A stretch of DNA of 64,000 bases, from positions 20,999-84,998 of the forward strand of contig NW_026870498.1 of NCBI RefSeq assembly GCF_963576545.1, written 5' to 3'. The stretch's first letter is position 1, and each line of letters starts with the position of its first letter. The position numbers and the translations under genes are program-made. The notes under the pieces were generated by a model that saw only the letters and a program-made list of their open reading frames with translations, ran no database searches and had not been told where the DNA came from. The DNA is from Limanda limanda (taxonomy: Eukaryota; Chordata; Actinopteri; Pleuronectiformes; Pleuronectidae). Below, in pieces: positions 52,601-63,905 of the stretch.

Positions 52601-55600
52601 GAAGGGTTAGGGTTAGGGTTAGGGATGAAAGCACATAGGAGAAAGAGATATTCTTGAATAACTTTTTTTGTGAAGGTCGGAGAGACTTGGAAAGTGGTTG
52701 CATCTGGACTAATTTGGGTCCTGCAGATCGATTGGTACCATCCCCGAGCTTGTACGACCTTCGGAAGAGGTCGACCGACGAAATTCCCCCAAATCTGAGG
52801 AGATATTCTTGAATAACTTTTTTTGTGAAGGTCGGAGAGACTTGCAAGTAGGCTCTACCCCCACTAAATGGGGTTGCGCGCATCGATCAGTACCATCCTT
52901 GAGCTTCTCCGACTTTCGGAAGGGTTAGGGTTAGGGTTAGGGATGAAAGCACATAGGAGAAAGAGATATTCTTGAATAACTTTTTTTGTGAAGGTCGGAG
53001 AGACTTGCAAGTAGGCTCTACCCCCACTAAATGGGGTAGCGCGCATCGATCGGTACCATCCTTGAGCTTCTCCGACTTTCGGAAGGGTTAGGGTTAGGGT
53101 TAGGGATGAAAGCACATAGGAGAAAGAGATATTCTTGAATAACTTTTTTTGTGAAGGTCGGAGAGACTTGCAAGTAGGCTCTACCCCCACTAAATGGGGT
53201 AGCGCGCATCGATCGGTACCATCCTTGAGCTTCTCCGACTTTCGGAAGGGTTAGGGTTAGGGTTAGGGATGAAAGCACATAGGAGAAAGAGATATTCTTG
53301 AATAACTTTTTTTGTGAAGGTCGGAGAGACTTGGAAAGTGGTTGCATCTGGACTAATTTGGGTCCTGCGGATCGATTGGTACCATCCCCGAGCTTGTACG
53401 ACCTTCGGAAGAGGTCGACCGACGAAATTCCCCCAAATCTGAGGAGATATTCTTGAATAACTTTTTTTGTGAAGGTCGGAGAGACTTGCAAGTAGGCTCT
53501 ACCCCCACTAAATGGGGTAGCGCGCATCGATCGGTACCATCCTTGAGCTTCTCCGACTTTCGGAAGGGTTAGGGTTAGGGTTAGGGATGAAAGCACATAG
53601 GAGAAAGAGATATTCTTGAATAACTTTTTTTGTGAAGGTCGGAGAGACTTGCAAGTAGGCTCTACCCCCACTAAATGGGGTAGCGCGCATCGATCGGTAC
53701 CATCCTTGAGCTTCTCCGACTTTCGGAAGGGTTAGGGTTAGGGTTAGGGATGAAAGCACATAGGAGAAAGAGATATTCTTGAATAACTTTTTTTGTGAAG
53801 GTCGGAGAGACTTGCAAGTAGGCTCTACCCCCACTAAATGGGGTAGCGCGCATCGATCGGTACCATCCTTGAGCTTCTCCGACTTTCGGAAGGGTTAGGG
53901 TTAGGGTTAGGGATGAAAGCACATAGGAGAAAGAGATATTCTTGAATAACTTTTTTTGTGAAGGTCGGAGAGACTTGGAAAGTGGTTGCATCTGGACTAA
54001 TTTGGGTCCTGCGGATCGATTGGTACCATCCCCGAGCTTGTACGACCTTCGGAAGAGGTCGACCGACGAAATTCCCCCAAATCTGAGGAGATATTCTTGA
54101 ATAACTTTTTTTGTGAAGGTCGGAGAGACTTGCAAGTAGGCTCTACCCCCACTAAATGGGGTTGCGCGCATCGATCAGTACCATCCTTGAGCTTCTCCGA
54201 CTTTCGGAAGGGTTAGGGTTAGGGTTAGGGATGAAAGCACATAGGAGAAAGAGATATTCTTGAATAACTTTTTTTGTGAAGGTCGGAGAGACTTGCAAGT
54301 AGGCTCTACCCCCACTAAATGGGGTAGCGCGCATCGATCGGTACCATCCTTGAGCTTCTCCGACTTTCGGAAGGGTTAGGGTTAGGGTTAGGGATGAAAG
54401 CACATAGGAGAAAGAGATATTCTTGAATAACTTTTTTTGTGAAGGTCGGAGAGACTTGCAAGTAGGCTCTACCCCCACTAAATGGGGTAGCGCGCATCGA
54501 TCGGTACCATCCTTGAGCTTCTCCGACTTTCGGAAGGGTTAGGGTTAGGGTTAGGGATGAAAGCACATAGGAGAAAGAGATATTCTTGAATAACTTTTTT
54601 TGTGAAGGTCGGAGAGACTTGCAAGTAGGCTCTACCCCCACTAAATGGGGCAGCGCGCATCGATCGGTACCATTCTTGAGCTTCTCCGACTTTCGGAAGG
54701 GTTAGGGTTAGGGTTAGGGATGAAAGCACATAGGAGAAAGAGATATTCTTGAATAACTTTTTTTGTGAAGGTCGGAGAGACTTGCAAGTAGGCTCTACCC
54801 CCACTAAATGGGGTAGCGCGCATCGATCGGTACCATCCTTGAGCTTCTCCGACTTTCGGAAGGGTTAGGGTTAGGGTTAGGGATGAAAGCACATAGGAGA
54901 AAGAGATATTCTTGAATAACTTTTTTTGTGAAGGTCGGAGAGACTTGGAAAGTGGTTGCATCTGGACTAATTTGGGTCCTGCGGATCGATTGGTACCATC
55001 CCCGAGCTTGTACGACCTTCGGAAGAGGTCGACCGACGAAATTCCCCCAAATCTGAGGAGATATTCTTGAATAACTTTTTTTGTGAAGGTCGGAGAGACT
55101 TGCAAGTAGGCTCTACCCCCACTAAATGGGGTAGCGCGCATCGATCGGTACCATCCTTGAGCTTCTCCGACTTTCGGAAGGGTTAGGGTTAGGGTTAGGG
55201 ATGAAAGCACATAGGAGAAAGAGATATTCTTGAATAACTTTTTTTGTGAAGGTCGGAGAGACTTGCAAGTAGGCTCTACCCCCACTAAATGGGGTAGCGC
55301 GCATCGATCGGTACCATCCTTGAGCTTCTCCGACTTTCGGAAGGGTTAGGGTTAGGGTTAGGGATGAAAGCACATAGGAGAAAGAGATATTCTTGAATAA
55401 CTTTTTTTGTGAAGGTCGGAGAGACTTGGAAAGTGGTTGCATCTGGACTAATTTGGGTCCTGCGGATCGATTGGTACCATCCCCGAGCTTGTACGACCTT
55501 CGGAAGAGGTCGACCGACGAAATTCCCCCAAATCTGAGGAGATATTCTTGAATAACTTTTTTTGTGAAGGTCGGAGAGACTTGCAAGTAGGCTCTACCCC

Positions 55601-56826
55601 CACTAAATGGGGTTGCGCGCATCGATCAGTACCATCCTTGAGCTTCTCCGACTTTCGGAAGGGTTAGGGTTAGGGTTAGGGATGAAAGCACATAGGAGAA
55701 AGAGATATTCTTGAATAACTTTTTTTGTGAAGGTCGGAGAGACTTGCAAGTAGGCTCTACCCCCACTAAATGGGGTAGCGCGCATCGATCGGTACCATCC
55801 TTGAGCTTCTCCGACTTTCGGAAGGGTTAGGGTTAGGGTTAGGGATGAAAGCACATAGGAGAAAGAGATATTCTTGAATAACTTTTTTTGTGAAGGTCGG
55901 AGAGACTTGCAAGTAGGCTCTACCCCCACTAAATGGGGTAGCGCGCATCGATCGGTACCATCCTTGAGCTTCTCCGACTTTCGGAAGGGTTAGGGTTAGG
56001 GTTAGGGATGAAAGCACATAGGAGAAAGAGATATTCTTGAATAACTTTTTTTGTGAAGGTCGGAGAGACTTGGAAAGTGGTTGCATCTGGACTAATTTGG
56101 GTCCTGCGGATCGATTGGTACCATCCCCGAGCTTGTACGACCTTCGGAAGAGGTCGACCGACGAAATTCCCCCAAATCTGAGGAGATATTCTTGAATAAC
56201 TTTTTTTGTGAAGGTCGGAGAGACTTGCAAGTAGGCTCTACCCCCACTAAATGGGGTTGCGCGCATCGATCGGTACCATCCTTGAGCTTCTCCGACTTTC
56301 GGAAGGGTTAGGGTTAGGGTTAGGGATGAAAGCACATAGGAGAAAGAGATATTCTTGAATAACTTTTTTTGTGAAGGTCGGAGAGACTTGCAAGTAGGCT
56401 CTACCCCCACTAAATGGGGTAGCGCGCATCGATCGGTACCATCCTTGAGCTTCTCCGACTTTCGGAAGGGTTAGGGTTAGGGTTAGGGATGAAAGCACAT
56501 AGGAGAAAGAGATATTCTTGAATAACTTTTTTTGTGAAGGTCGGAGAGACTTGGAAAGTGGTTGCATCTGGACTAATTTGGGTCCTGCGGATCGATTGGT
56601 ACCATCCCCGAGCTTGTACGACCTTCGGAAGAGGTCGACCGACGAAATTCCCCCAAATCTGAGGAGATATTCTTGAATAACTTTTTTTGTGAAGGTCGGA
56701 GAGACTTGCAAGTAGGCTCTACCCCCACTAAATGGGGTTGCGCGCATCGATCAGTACCATCCTTGAGCTTCTCCGACTTTCGGAAGGGTTAGGGTTAGGG
56801 TTAGGGATGAAAGCACATAGGAGAAA

Positions 56827-59800
56827 GAGATATTCTTGAATAACTTTTTTTGTGAAGGTCGGAGAGACTTGCAAGTAGGCTCTACCCCCACTAAATGGGG
56901 TAGCGCGCATCGATCGGTACCATCCTTGAGCTTCTCCGACTTTCGGAAGGGTTAGGGTTAGGGTTAGGGATGAAAGCACATAGGAGAAAGAGATATTCTT
57001 GAATAACTTTTTTTGTGAAGGTCGGAGAGACTTGCAAGTAGGCTCTACCCCCACTAAATGGGGTAACGCGCATCGGTCGGTACTATCCTTGAGCTTCTCC
57101 GACTTTCGGAAGGGTTAGGGTTAGGGTTAGGGATGAAAGCACATAGGAGAAAGAGATATTCTTGAATAACTTTTTTTGTGAAGGTCGGAGAGACTTGCAA
57201 GTAGGCTCTACCCCCACTAAATGGGGCAGCGCGCATCGATCGGTACCATTCTTGAGCTTCTCCGACTTTCGGAAGGGTTAGGGTTAGGGTTAGGGATGAA
57301 AGCACATAGGAGAAAGAGATATTCTTGAATAACTTTTTTTGTGAAGGTCGGAGAGACTTGCAAGTAGGCTCTACCCCCACTAAATGGGGTAGCGCGCATC
57401 GATCGGTACCATCCTTGAGCTTCTCCGACTTTCGGAAGGGTTAGGGTTAGGGTTAGGGATGAAAGCACATAGGAGAAAGAGATATTCTTGAATAACTTTT
57501 TTTGTGAAGGTCGGAGAGACTTGGAAAGTGGTTGCATCTGGACTAATTTGGGTCCTGCGGATCGATTGGTACCATCCCCGAGCTTGTACGACCTTCGGAA
57601 GAGGTCGACCGACGAAATTCCCCCAAATCTGAGGAGATATTCTTGAATAACTTTTTTTGTGAAGGTCGGAGAGACTTGCAAGTAGGCTCTACCCCCACTA
57701 AATGGGGTAGCGCGCATCGATCGGTACCATCCTTGAGCTTCTCCGACTTTCGGAAGGGTTAGGGTTAGGGTTAGGGATGAAAGCACATAGGAGAAAGAGA
57801 TATTCTTGAATAACTTTTTTTGTGAAGGTCGGAGAGACTTGCAAGTAGGCTCTACCCCCACTAAATGGGGTAGCGCGCATCGATCGGTACCATCCTTGAG
57901 CTTCTCCGACTTTCGGAAGGGTTAGGGTTAGGGTTAGGGATGAAAGCACATAGGAGAAAGAGATATTCTTGAATAACTTTTTTTGTGAAGGTCGGAGAGA
58001 CTTGGAAAGTGGTTGCATCTGGACTAATTTGGGTCCTGCAGATCGATTGGTACCATCCCCGAGCTTGTACGACCTTCGGAAGAGGTCGACCGACGAAATT
58101 CCCCCAAATCTGAGGAGATATTCTTGAATAACTTTTTTTGTGAAGGTCGGAGAGACTTGCAAGTAGGCTCTACCCCCACTAAATGGGGTTGCGCGCATCG
58201 ATCAGTACCATCCTTGAGCTTCTCCGACTTTCGGAAGGGTTAGGGTTAGGGTTAGGGATGAAAGCACATAGGAGAAAGAGATATTCTTGAATAACTTTTT
58301 TTGTGAAGGTCGGAGAGACTTGCAAGTAGGCTCTACCCCCACTAAATGGGGTAGCGCGCATCGATCGGTACCATCCTTGAGCTTCTCCGACTTTCGGAAG
58401 GGTTAGGGTTAGGGTTAGGGATGAAAGCACATAGGAGAAAGAGATATTCTTGAATAACTTTTTTTGTGAAGGTCGGAGAGACTTGCAAGTAGGCTCTACC
58501 CCCACTAAATGGGGTAGCGCGCATCGATCGGTACCATCCTTGAGCTTCTCCGACTTTCGGAAGGGTTAGGGTTAGGGTTAGGGATGAAAGCACATAGGAG
58601 AAAGAGATATTCTTGAATAACTTTTTTTGTGAAGGTCGGAGAGACTTGGAAAGTGGTTGCATCTGGACTAATTTGGGTCCTGCGGATCGATTGGTACCAT
58701 CCCCGAGCTTGTACGACCTTCGGAAGAGGTCGACCGACGAAATTCCCCCAAATCTGAGGAGATATTCTTGAATAACTTTTTTTGTGAAGGTCGGAGAGAC
58801 TTGCAAGTAGGCTCTACCCCCACTAAATGGGGTAGCGCGCATCGATCGGTACCATCCTTGAGCTTCTCCGACTTTCGGAAGGGTTAGGGTTAGGGTTAGG
58901 GATGAAAGCACATAGGAGAAAGAGATATTCTTGAATAACTTTTTTTGTGAAGGTCGGAGAGACTTGCAAGTAGGCTCTACCCCCACTAAATGGGGTAACG
59001 CGCATCGGTCGGTACTATCCTTGAGCTTCTCCGACTTTCGGAAGGGTTAGGGTTAGGGTTAGGGATGAAAGCACATAGGAGAAAGAGATATTCTTGAATA
59101 ACTTTTTTTGTGAAGGTCGGAGAGACTTGCAAGTAGGCTCTACCCCCACTAAATGGGGCAGCGCGCATCGATCGGTACCATTCTTGAGCTTCTCCGACTT
59201 TCGGAAGGGTTAGGGTTAGGGTTAGGGATGAAAGCACATAGGAGAAAGAGATATTCTTGAATAACTTTTTTTGTGAAGGTCGGAGAGACTTGCAAGTAGG
59301 CTCTACCCCCACTAAATGGGGTAGCGCGCATCGATCGGTACCATCCTTGAGCTTCTCCGACTTTCGGAAGGGTTAGGGTTAGGGTTAGGGATGAAAGCAC
59401 ATAGGAGAAAGAGATATTCTTGAATAACTTTTTTTGTGAAGGTCGGAGAGACTTGGAAAGTGGTTGCATCTGGACTAATTTGGGTCCTGCGGATCGATTG
59501 GTACCATCCCCGAGCTTGTACGACCTTCGGAAGAGGTCGACCGACGAAATTCCCCCAAATCTGAGGAGATATTCTTGAATAACTTTTTTTGTGAAGGTCG
59601 GAGAGACTTGCAAGTAGGCTCTACCCCCTACTAAATGGGGTAGCGCGCATCGATCGGTACCATCCTTGAGCTTCTCCGACTTTCGGAAGGGTTAGGGTTA
59701 GGGTTAGGGATGAAAGCACATAGGAGAAAGAGATATTCTTGAATAACTTTTTTTGTGAAGGTCGGAGAGACTTGCAAGTAGGCTCTACCCCCACTAAATG

Positions 59801-60691
59801 GGGTAGCGCGCATCGATCGGTACCATCCTTGAGCTTCTCCGACTTTCGGAAGGGTTAGGGTTAGGGTTAGGGATGAAAGCACATAGGAGAAAGAGATATT
59901 CTTGAATAACTTTTTTTGTGAAGGTCGGAGAGACTTGGAAAGTGGTTGCATCTGGACTAATTTGGGTCCTGCAGATCGATTGGTACCATCCCCGAGCTTG
60001 TACGACCTTCGGAAGAGGTCGACCGACGAAATTCCCCCAAATCTGAGGAGATATTCTTGAATAACTTTTTTTGTGAAGGTCGGAGAGACTTGCAAGTAGG
60101 CTCTACCCCCACTAAATGGGGTTGCGCGCATCGATCAGTACCATCCTTGAGCTTCTCCGACTTTCGGAAGGGTTAGGGTTAGGGTTAGGGATGAAAGCAC
60201 ATAGGAGAAAGAGATATTCTTGAATAACTTTTTTTGTGAAGGTCGGAGAGACTTGCAAGTAGGCTCTACCCCCACTAAATGGGGTAGCGCGCATCGATCG
60301 GTACCATCCTTGAGCTTCTCCGACTTTCGGAAGGGTTAGGGTTAGGGTTAGGGATGAAAGCACATAGGAGAAAGAGATATTCTTGAATAACTTTTTTTGT
60401 GAAGGTCGGAGAGACTTGCAAGTAGGCTCTACCCCCACTAAATGGGGTAGCGCGCATCGATCGGTACCATCCTTGAGCTTCTCCGACTTTCGGAAGGGTT
60501 AGGGTTAGGGTTAGGGATGAAAGCACATAGGAGAAAGAGATATTCTTGAATAACTTTTTTTGTGAAGGTCGGAGAGACTTGGAAAGTGGTTGCATCTGGA
60601 CTAATTTGGGTCCTGCGGATCGATTGGTACCATCCCCGAGCTTGTACGACCTTCGGAAGAGGTCGACCGACGAAATTCCCCCAAATCTGAG
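56827..60691 (+). repeat. 1.93-kb tandem duplication within Block VII
   Basis: Segment 56827-58758 (1,932 bp) is repeated as 58759-60691 (1,933 bp). Both contain, in order, an A with the rare string AACGCGCATCGGTCGG (56990 and 58922), an A with GGGGCAG (57153 and 59085), a B with g81a (57960 and 59893) and a TT/CAG A (58115 and 60048). The second copy has one extra T at 59629. After 60692 the next monomer lacks the AACGCG change, which sets the right-hand limit. Confidence 0.92.
59566..59729 (+). repeat. 164-bp A monomer with one inserted T
   Basis: The hairpin loop reads CCCCCTACTAAAT with an extra T at 59629. This is the only A in the window longer than 163 bp. Its partner in the upstream duplicate (57634) is normal, so the insertion happened after the 1.93-kb duplication or is a sequencing error beside the C run. 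Confidence 0.88.
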
Positions 60692-63600
60692 GAGATATTC
60701 TTGAATAACTTTTTTTGTGAAGGTCGGAGAGACTTGCAAGTAGGCTCTACCCCCACTAAATGGGGTAGCGCGCATCGATCGGTACCATCCTTGAGCTTCT
60801 CCGACTTTCGGAAGGGTTAGGGTTAGGGTTAGGGATGAAAGCACATAGGAGAAAGAGATATTCTTGAATAACTTTTTTTGTGAAGGTCGGAGAGACTTGC
60901 AAGTAGGCTCTACCCCCACTAAATGGGGTAGCGCGCATCGATCGGTACCATCCTTGAGCTTCTCCGACTTTCGGAAGGGTTAGGGTTAGGGTTAGGGATG
61001 AAAGCACATAGGAGAAAGAGATATTCTTGAATAACTTTTTTTGTGAAGGTCGGAGAGACTTGCAAGTAGGCTCTACCCCCACTAAATGGGGTAGCGCGCA
61101 TCGATCGGTACCATCCTTGAGCTTCTCCGACTTTCGGAAGGGTTAGGGTTAGGGTTAGGGATGAAAGCACATAGGAGAAAGAGATATTCTTGAATAACTT
61201 TTTTTGTGAAGGTCGGAGAGACTTGGAAAGTGGTTGCATCTGGACTAATTTGGGTCCTGCGGATCGATTGGTACCATCCCCGAGCTTGTACGACCTTCGG
61301 AAGAGGTCGACCGACGAAATTCCCCCAAATCTGAGGAGATATTCTTGAATAACTTTTTTTGTGAAGGTCGGAGAGACTTGCAAGTAGGCTCTACCCCCAC
61401 TAAATGGGGTTGCGCGCATCGATCAGTACCATCCTTGAGCTTCTCCGACTTTCGGAAGGGTTAGGGTTAGGGTTAGGGATGAAAGCACATAGGAGAAAGA
61501 GATATTCTTGAATAACTTTTTTTGTGAAGGTCGGAGAGACTTGCAAGTAGGCTCTACCCCCACTAAATGGGGTAGCGCGCATCGATCGGTACCATCCTTG
61601 AGCTTCTCCGACTTTCGGAAGGGTTAGGGTTAGGGTTAGGGATGAAAGCACATAGGAGAAAGAGATATTCTTGAATAACTTTTTTTGTGAAGGTCGGAGA
61701 GACTTGCAAGTAGGCTCTACCCCCACTAAATGGGGTAGCGCGCATCGATCGGTACCATCCTTGAGCTTCTCCGACTTTCGGAAGGGTTAGGGTTAGGGTT
61801 AGGGATGAAAGCACATAGGAGAAAGAGATATTCTTGAATAACTTTTTTTGTGAAGGTCGGAGAGACTTGCAAGTAGGCTCTACCCCCACTAAATGGGGCA
61901 GCGCGCATCGATCGGTACCATTCTTGAGCTTCTCCGACTTTCGGAAGGGTTAGGGTTAGGGTTAGGGATGAAAGCACATAGGAGAAAGAGATATTCTTGA
62001 ATAACTTTTTTTGTGAAGGTCGGAGAGACTTGCAAGTAGGCTCTACCCCCACTAAATGGGGTAGCGCGCATCGATCGGTACCATCCTTGAGCTTCTCCGA
62101 CTTTCGGAAGGGTTAGGGTTAGGGTTAGGGATGAAAGCACATAGGAGAAAGAGATATTCTTGAATAACTTTTTTTGTGAAGGTCGGAGAGACTTGGAAAG
62201 TGGTTGCATCTGGACTAATTTGGGTCCTGCGGATCGATTGGTACCATCCCCGAGCTTGTACGACCTTCGGAAGAGGTCGACCGACGAAATTCCCCCAAAT
62301 CTGAGGAGATATTCTTGAATAACTTTTTTTGTGAAGGTCGGAGAGACTTGCAAGTAGGCTCTACCCCCACTAAATGGGGTAGCGCGCATCGATCGGTACC
62401 ATCCTTGAGCTTCTCCGACTTTCGGAAGGGTTAGGGTTAGGGATGAAAGCACATAGGAGAAAGAGATATTCTTGAATAACTTTTTTTGTGAAGGTCGGAG
62501 AGACTTGCAAGTAGGCTCTACCCCCACTAAATGGGGTAGCGCGCATCGATCGGTACCATCCTTGAGCTTCTCCGACTTTCGGAAGGGTTAGGGTTAGGGT
62601 TAGGGATGAAAGCACATAGGAGAAAGAGATATTCTTGAATAACTTTTTTTGTGAAGGTCGGAGAGACTTGGAAAGTGGTTGCATCTGGACTAATTTGGGT
62701 CCTGCGGATCGATTGGTACCATCCCCGAGCTTGTACGACCTTCGGAAGAGGTCGACCGACGAAATTCCCCCAAATCTGAGGAGATATTCTTGAATAACTT
62801 TTTTTGTGAAGGTCGGAGAGACTTGCAAGTAGGCTCTACCCCCACTAAATGGGGTTGCGCGCATCGATCAGTACCATCCTTGAGCTTCTCCGACTTTCGG
62901 AAGGGTTAGGGTTAGGGTTAGGGATGAAAGCACATAGGAGAAAGAGATATTCTTGAATAACTTTTTTTGTGAAGGTCGGAGAGACTTGCAAGTAGGCTCT
63001 ACCCCCACTAAATGGGGTAGCGCGCATCGATCGGTACCATCCTTGAGCTTCTCCGACTTTCGGAAGGGTTAGGGTTAGGGTTAGGGATGAAAGCACATAG
63101 GAGAAAGAGATATTCTTGAATAACTTTTTTTGTGAAGGTCGGAGAGACTTGCAAGTAGGCTCTACCCCCACTAAATGGGGTAGCGCGCATCGATCGGTAC
63201 CATCCTTGAGCTTCTCCGACTTTCGGAAGGGTTAGGGTTAGGGTTAGGGATGAAAGCACATAGGAGAAAGAGATATTCTTGAATAACTTTTTTTGTGAAG
63301 GTCGGAGAGACTTGGAAAGTGGTTGCATCTGGACTAATTTGGGTCCTGCGGATCGATTGGTACCATCCCCGAGCTTGTACGACCTTCGGAAGAGGTCGAC
63401 CGACGAAATTCCCCCAAATCTGAGGAGATATTCTTGAATAACTTTTTTTGTGAAGGTCGGAGAGACTTGCAAGTAGGCTCTACCCCCACTAAATGGGGTA
63501 GCGCGCATCGATCGGTACCATCCTTGAGCTTCTCCGACTTTCGGAAGGGTTAGGGTTAGGGTTAGGGATGAAAGCACATAGGAGAAAGAGATATTCTTGA

Positions 63601-63905
63601 ATAACTTTTTTTGTGAAGGTCGGAGAGACTTGCAAGTAGGCTCTACCCCCACTAAATGGGGTAGCGCGCATCGATCGGTACCATCCTTGAGCTTCTCCGA
63701 CTTTCGGAAGGGTTAGGGTTAGGGTTAGGGATGAAAGCACATAGGAGAAAGAGATATTCTTGAATAACTTTTTTTGTGAAGGTCGGAGAGACTTGGAAAG
63801 TGGTTGCATCTGGACTAATTTGGGTCCTGCGGATCGATTGGTACCATCCCCGAGCTTGTACGACCTTCGGAAGAGGTCGACCGACGAAATTCCCCCAAAT
63901 CTGAG

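Larger units (their letters stand above)
40401..63905 (+). repeat. Block VII: 2.6-3.1-kb higher-order repeats with A runs 5-2-3-2(-2)
   Basis: B starts: 40727, 41208, 41852, 42333, 43303, 43784, 45080, 46050, 46531, 47175, 47656, 48137, 49107, 49588, 50232, 50713, 51194, 52164, 52645, 53289, 53933, 54903, 55384, 56028, 56509, 57479, 57960, 58604, 59411, 59893, 60537, 61181, 62151, 62626, 63270, 63751. HOR copies: 45235-48291 and 48292-51348 (3,057 bp, runs 5-2-3-2-2), 51349-54087 (2,739 bp, 5-2-3-3), 54088-56663 (2,576 bp, 5-2-3-2), then 56664 onward with a tandem duplication. The fourth A of each five-run carries GGGGCAG plus CCATTCTTG (starts 42977, 45724, 48781, 51838, 54577, 57153, 59085, 61825). 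TT/CAG monomers, always first after a B here, mark the subunits. Confidence 0.93.
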
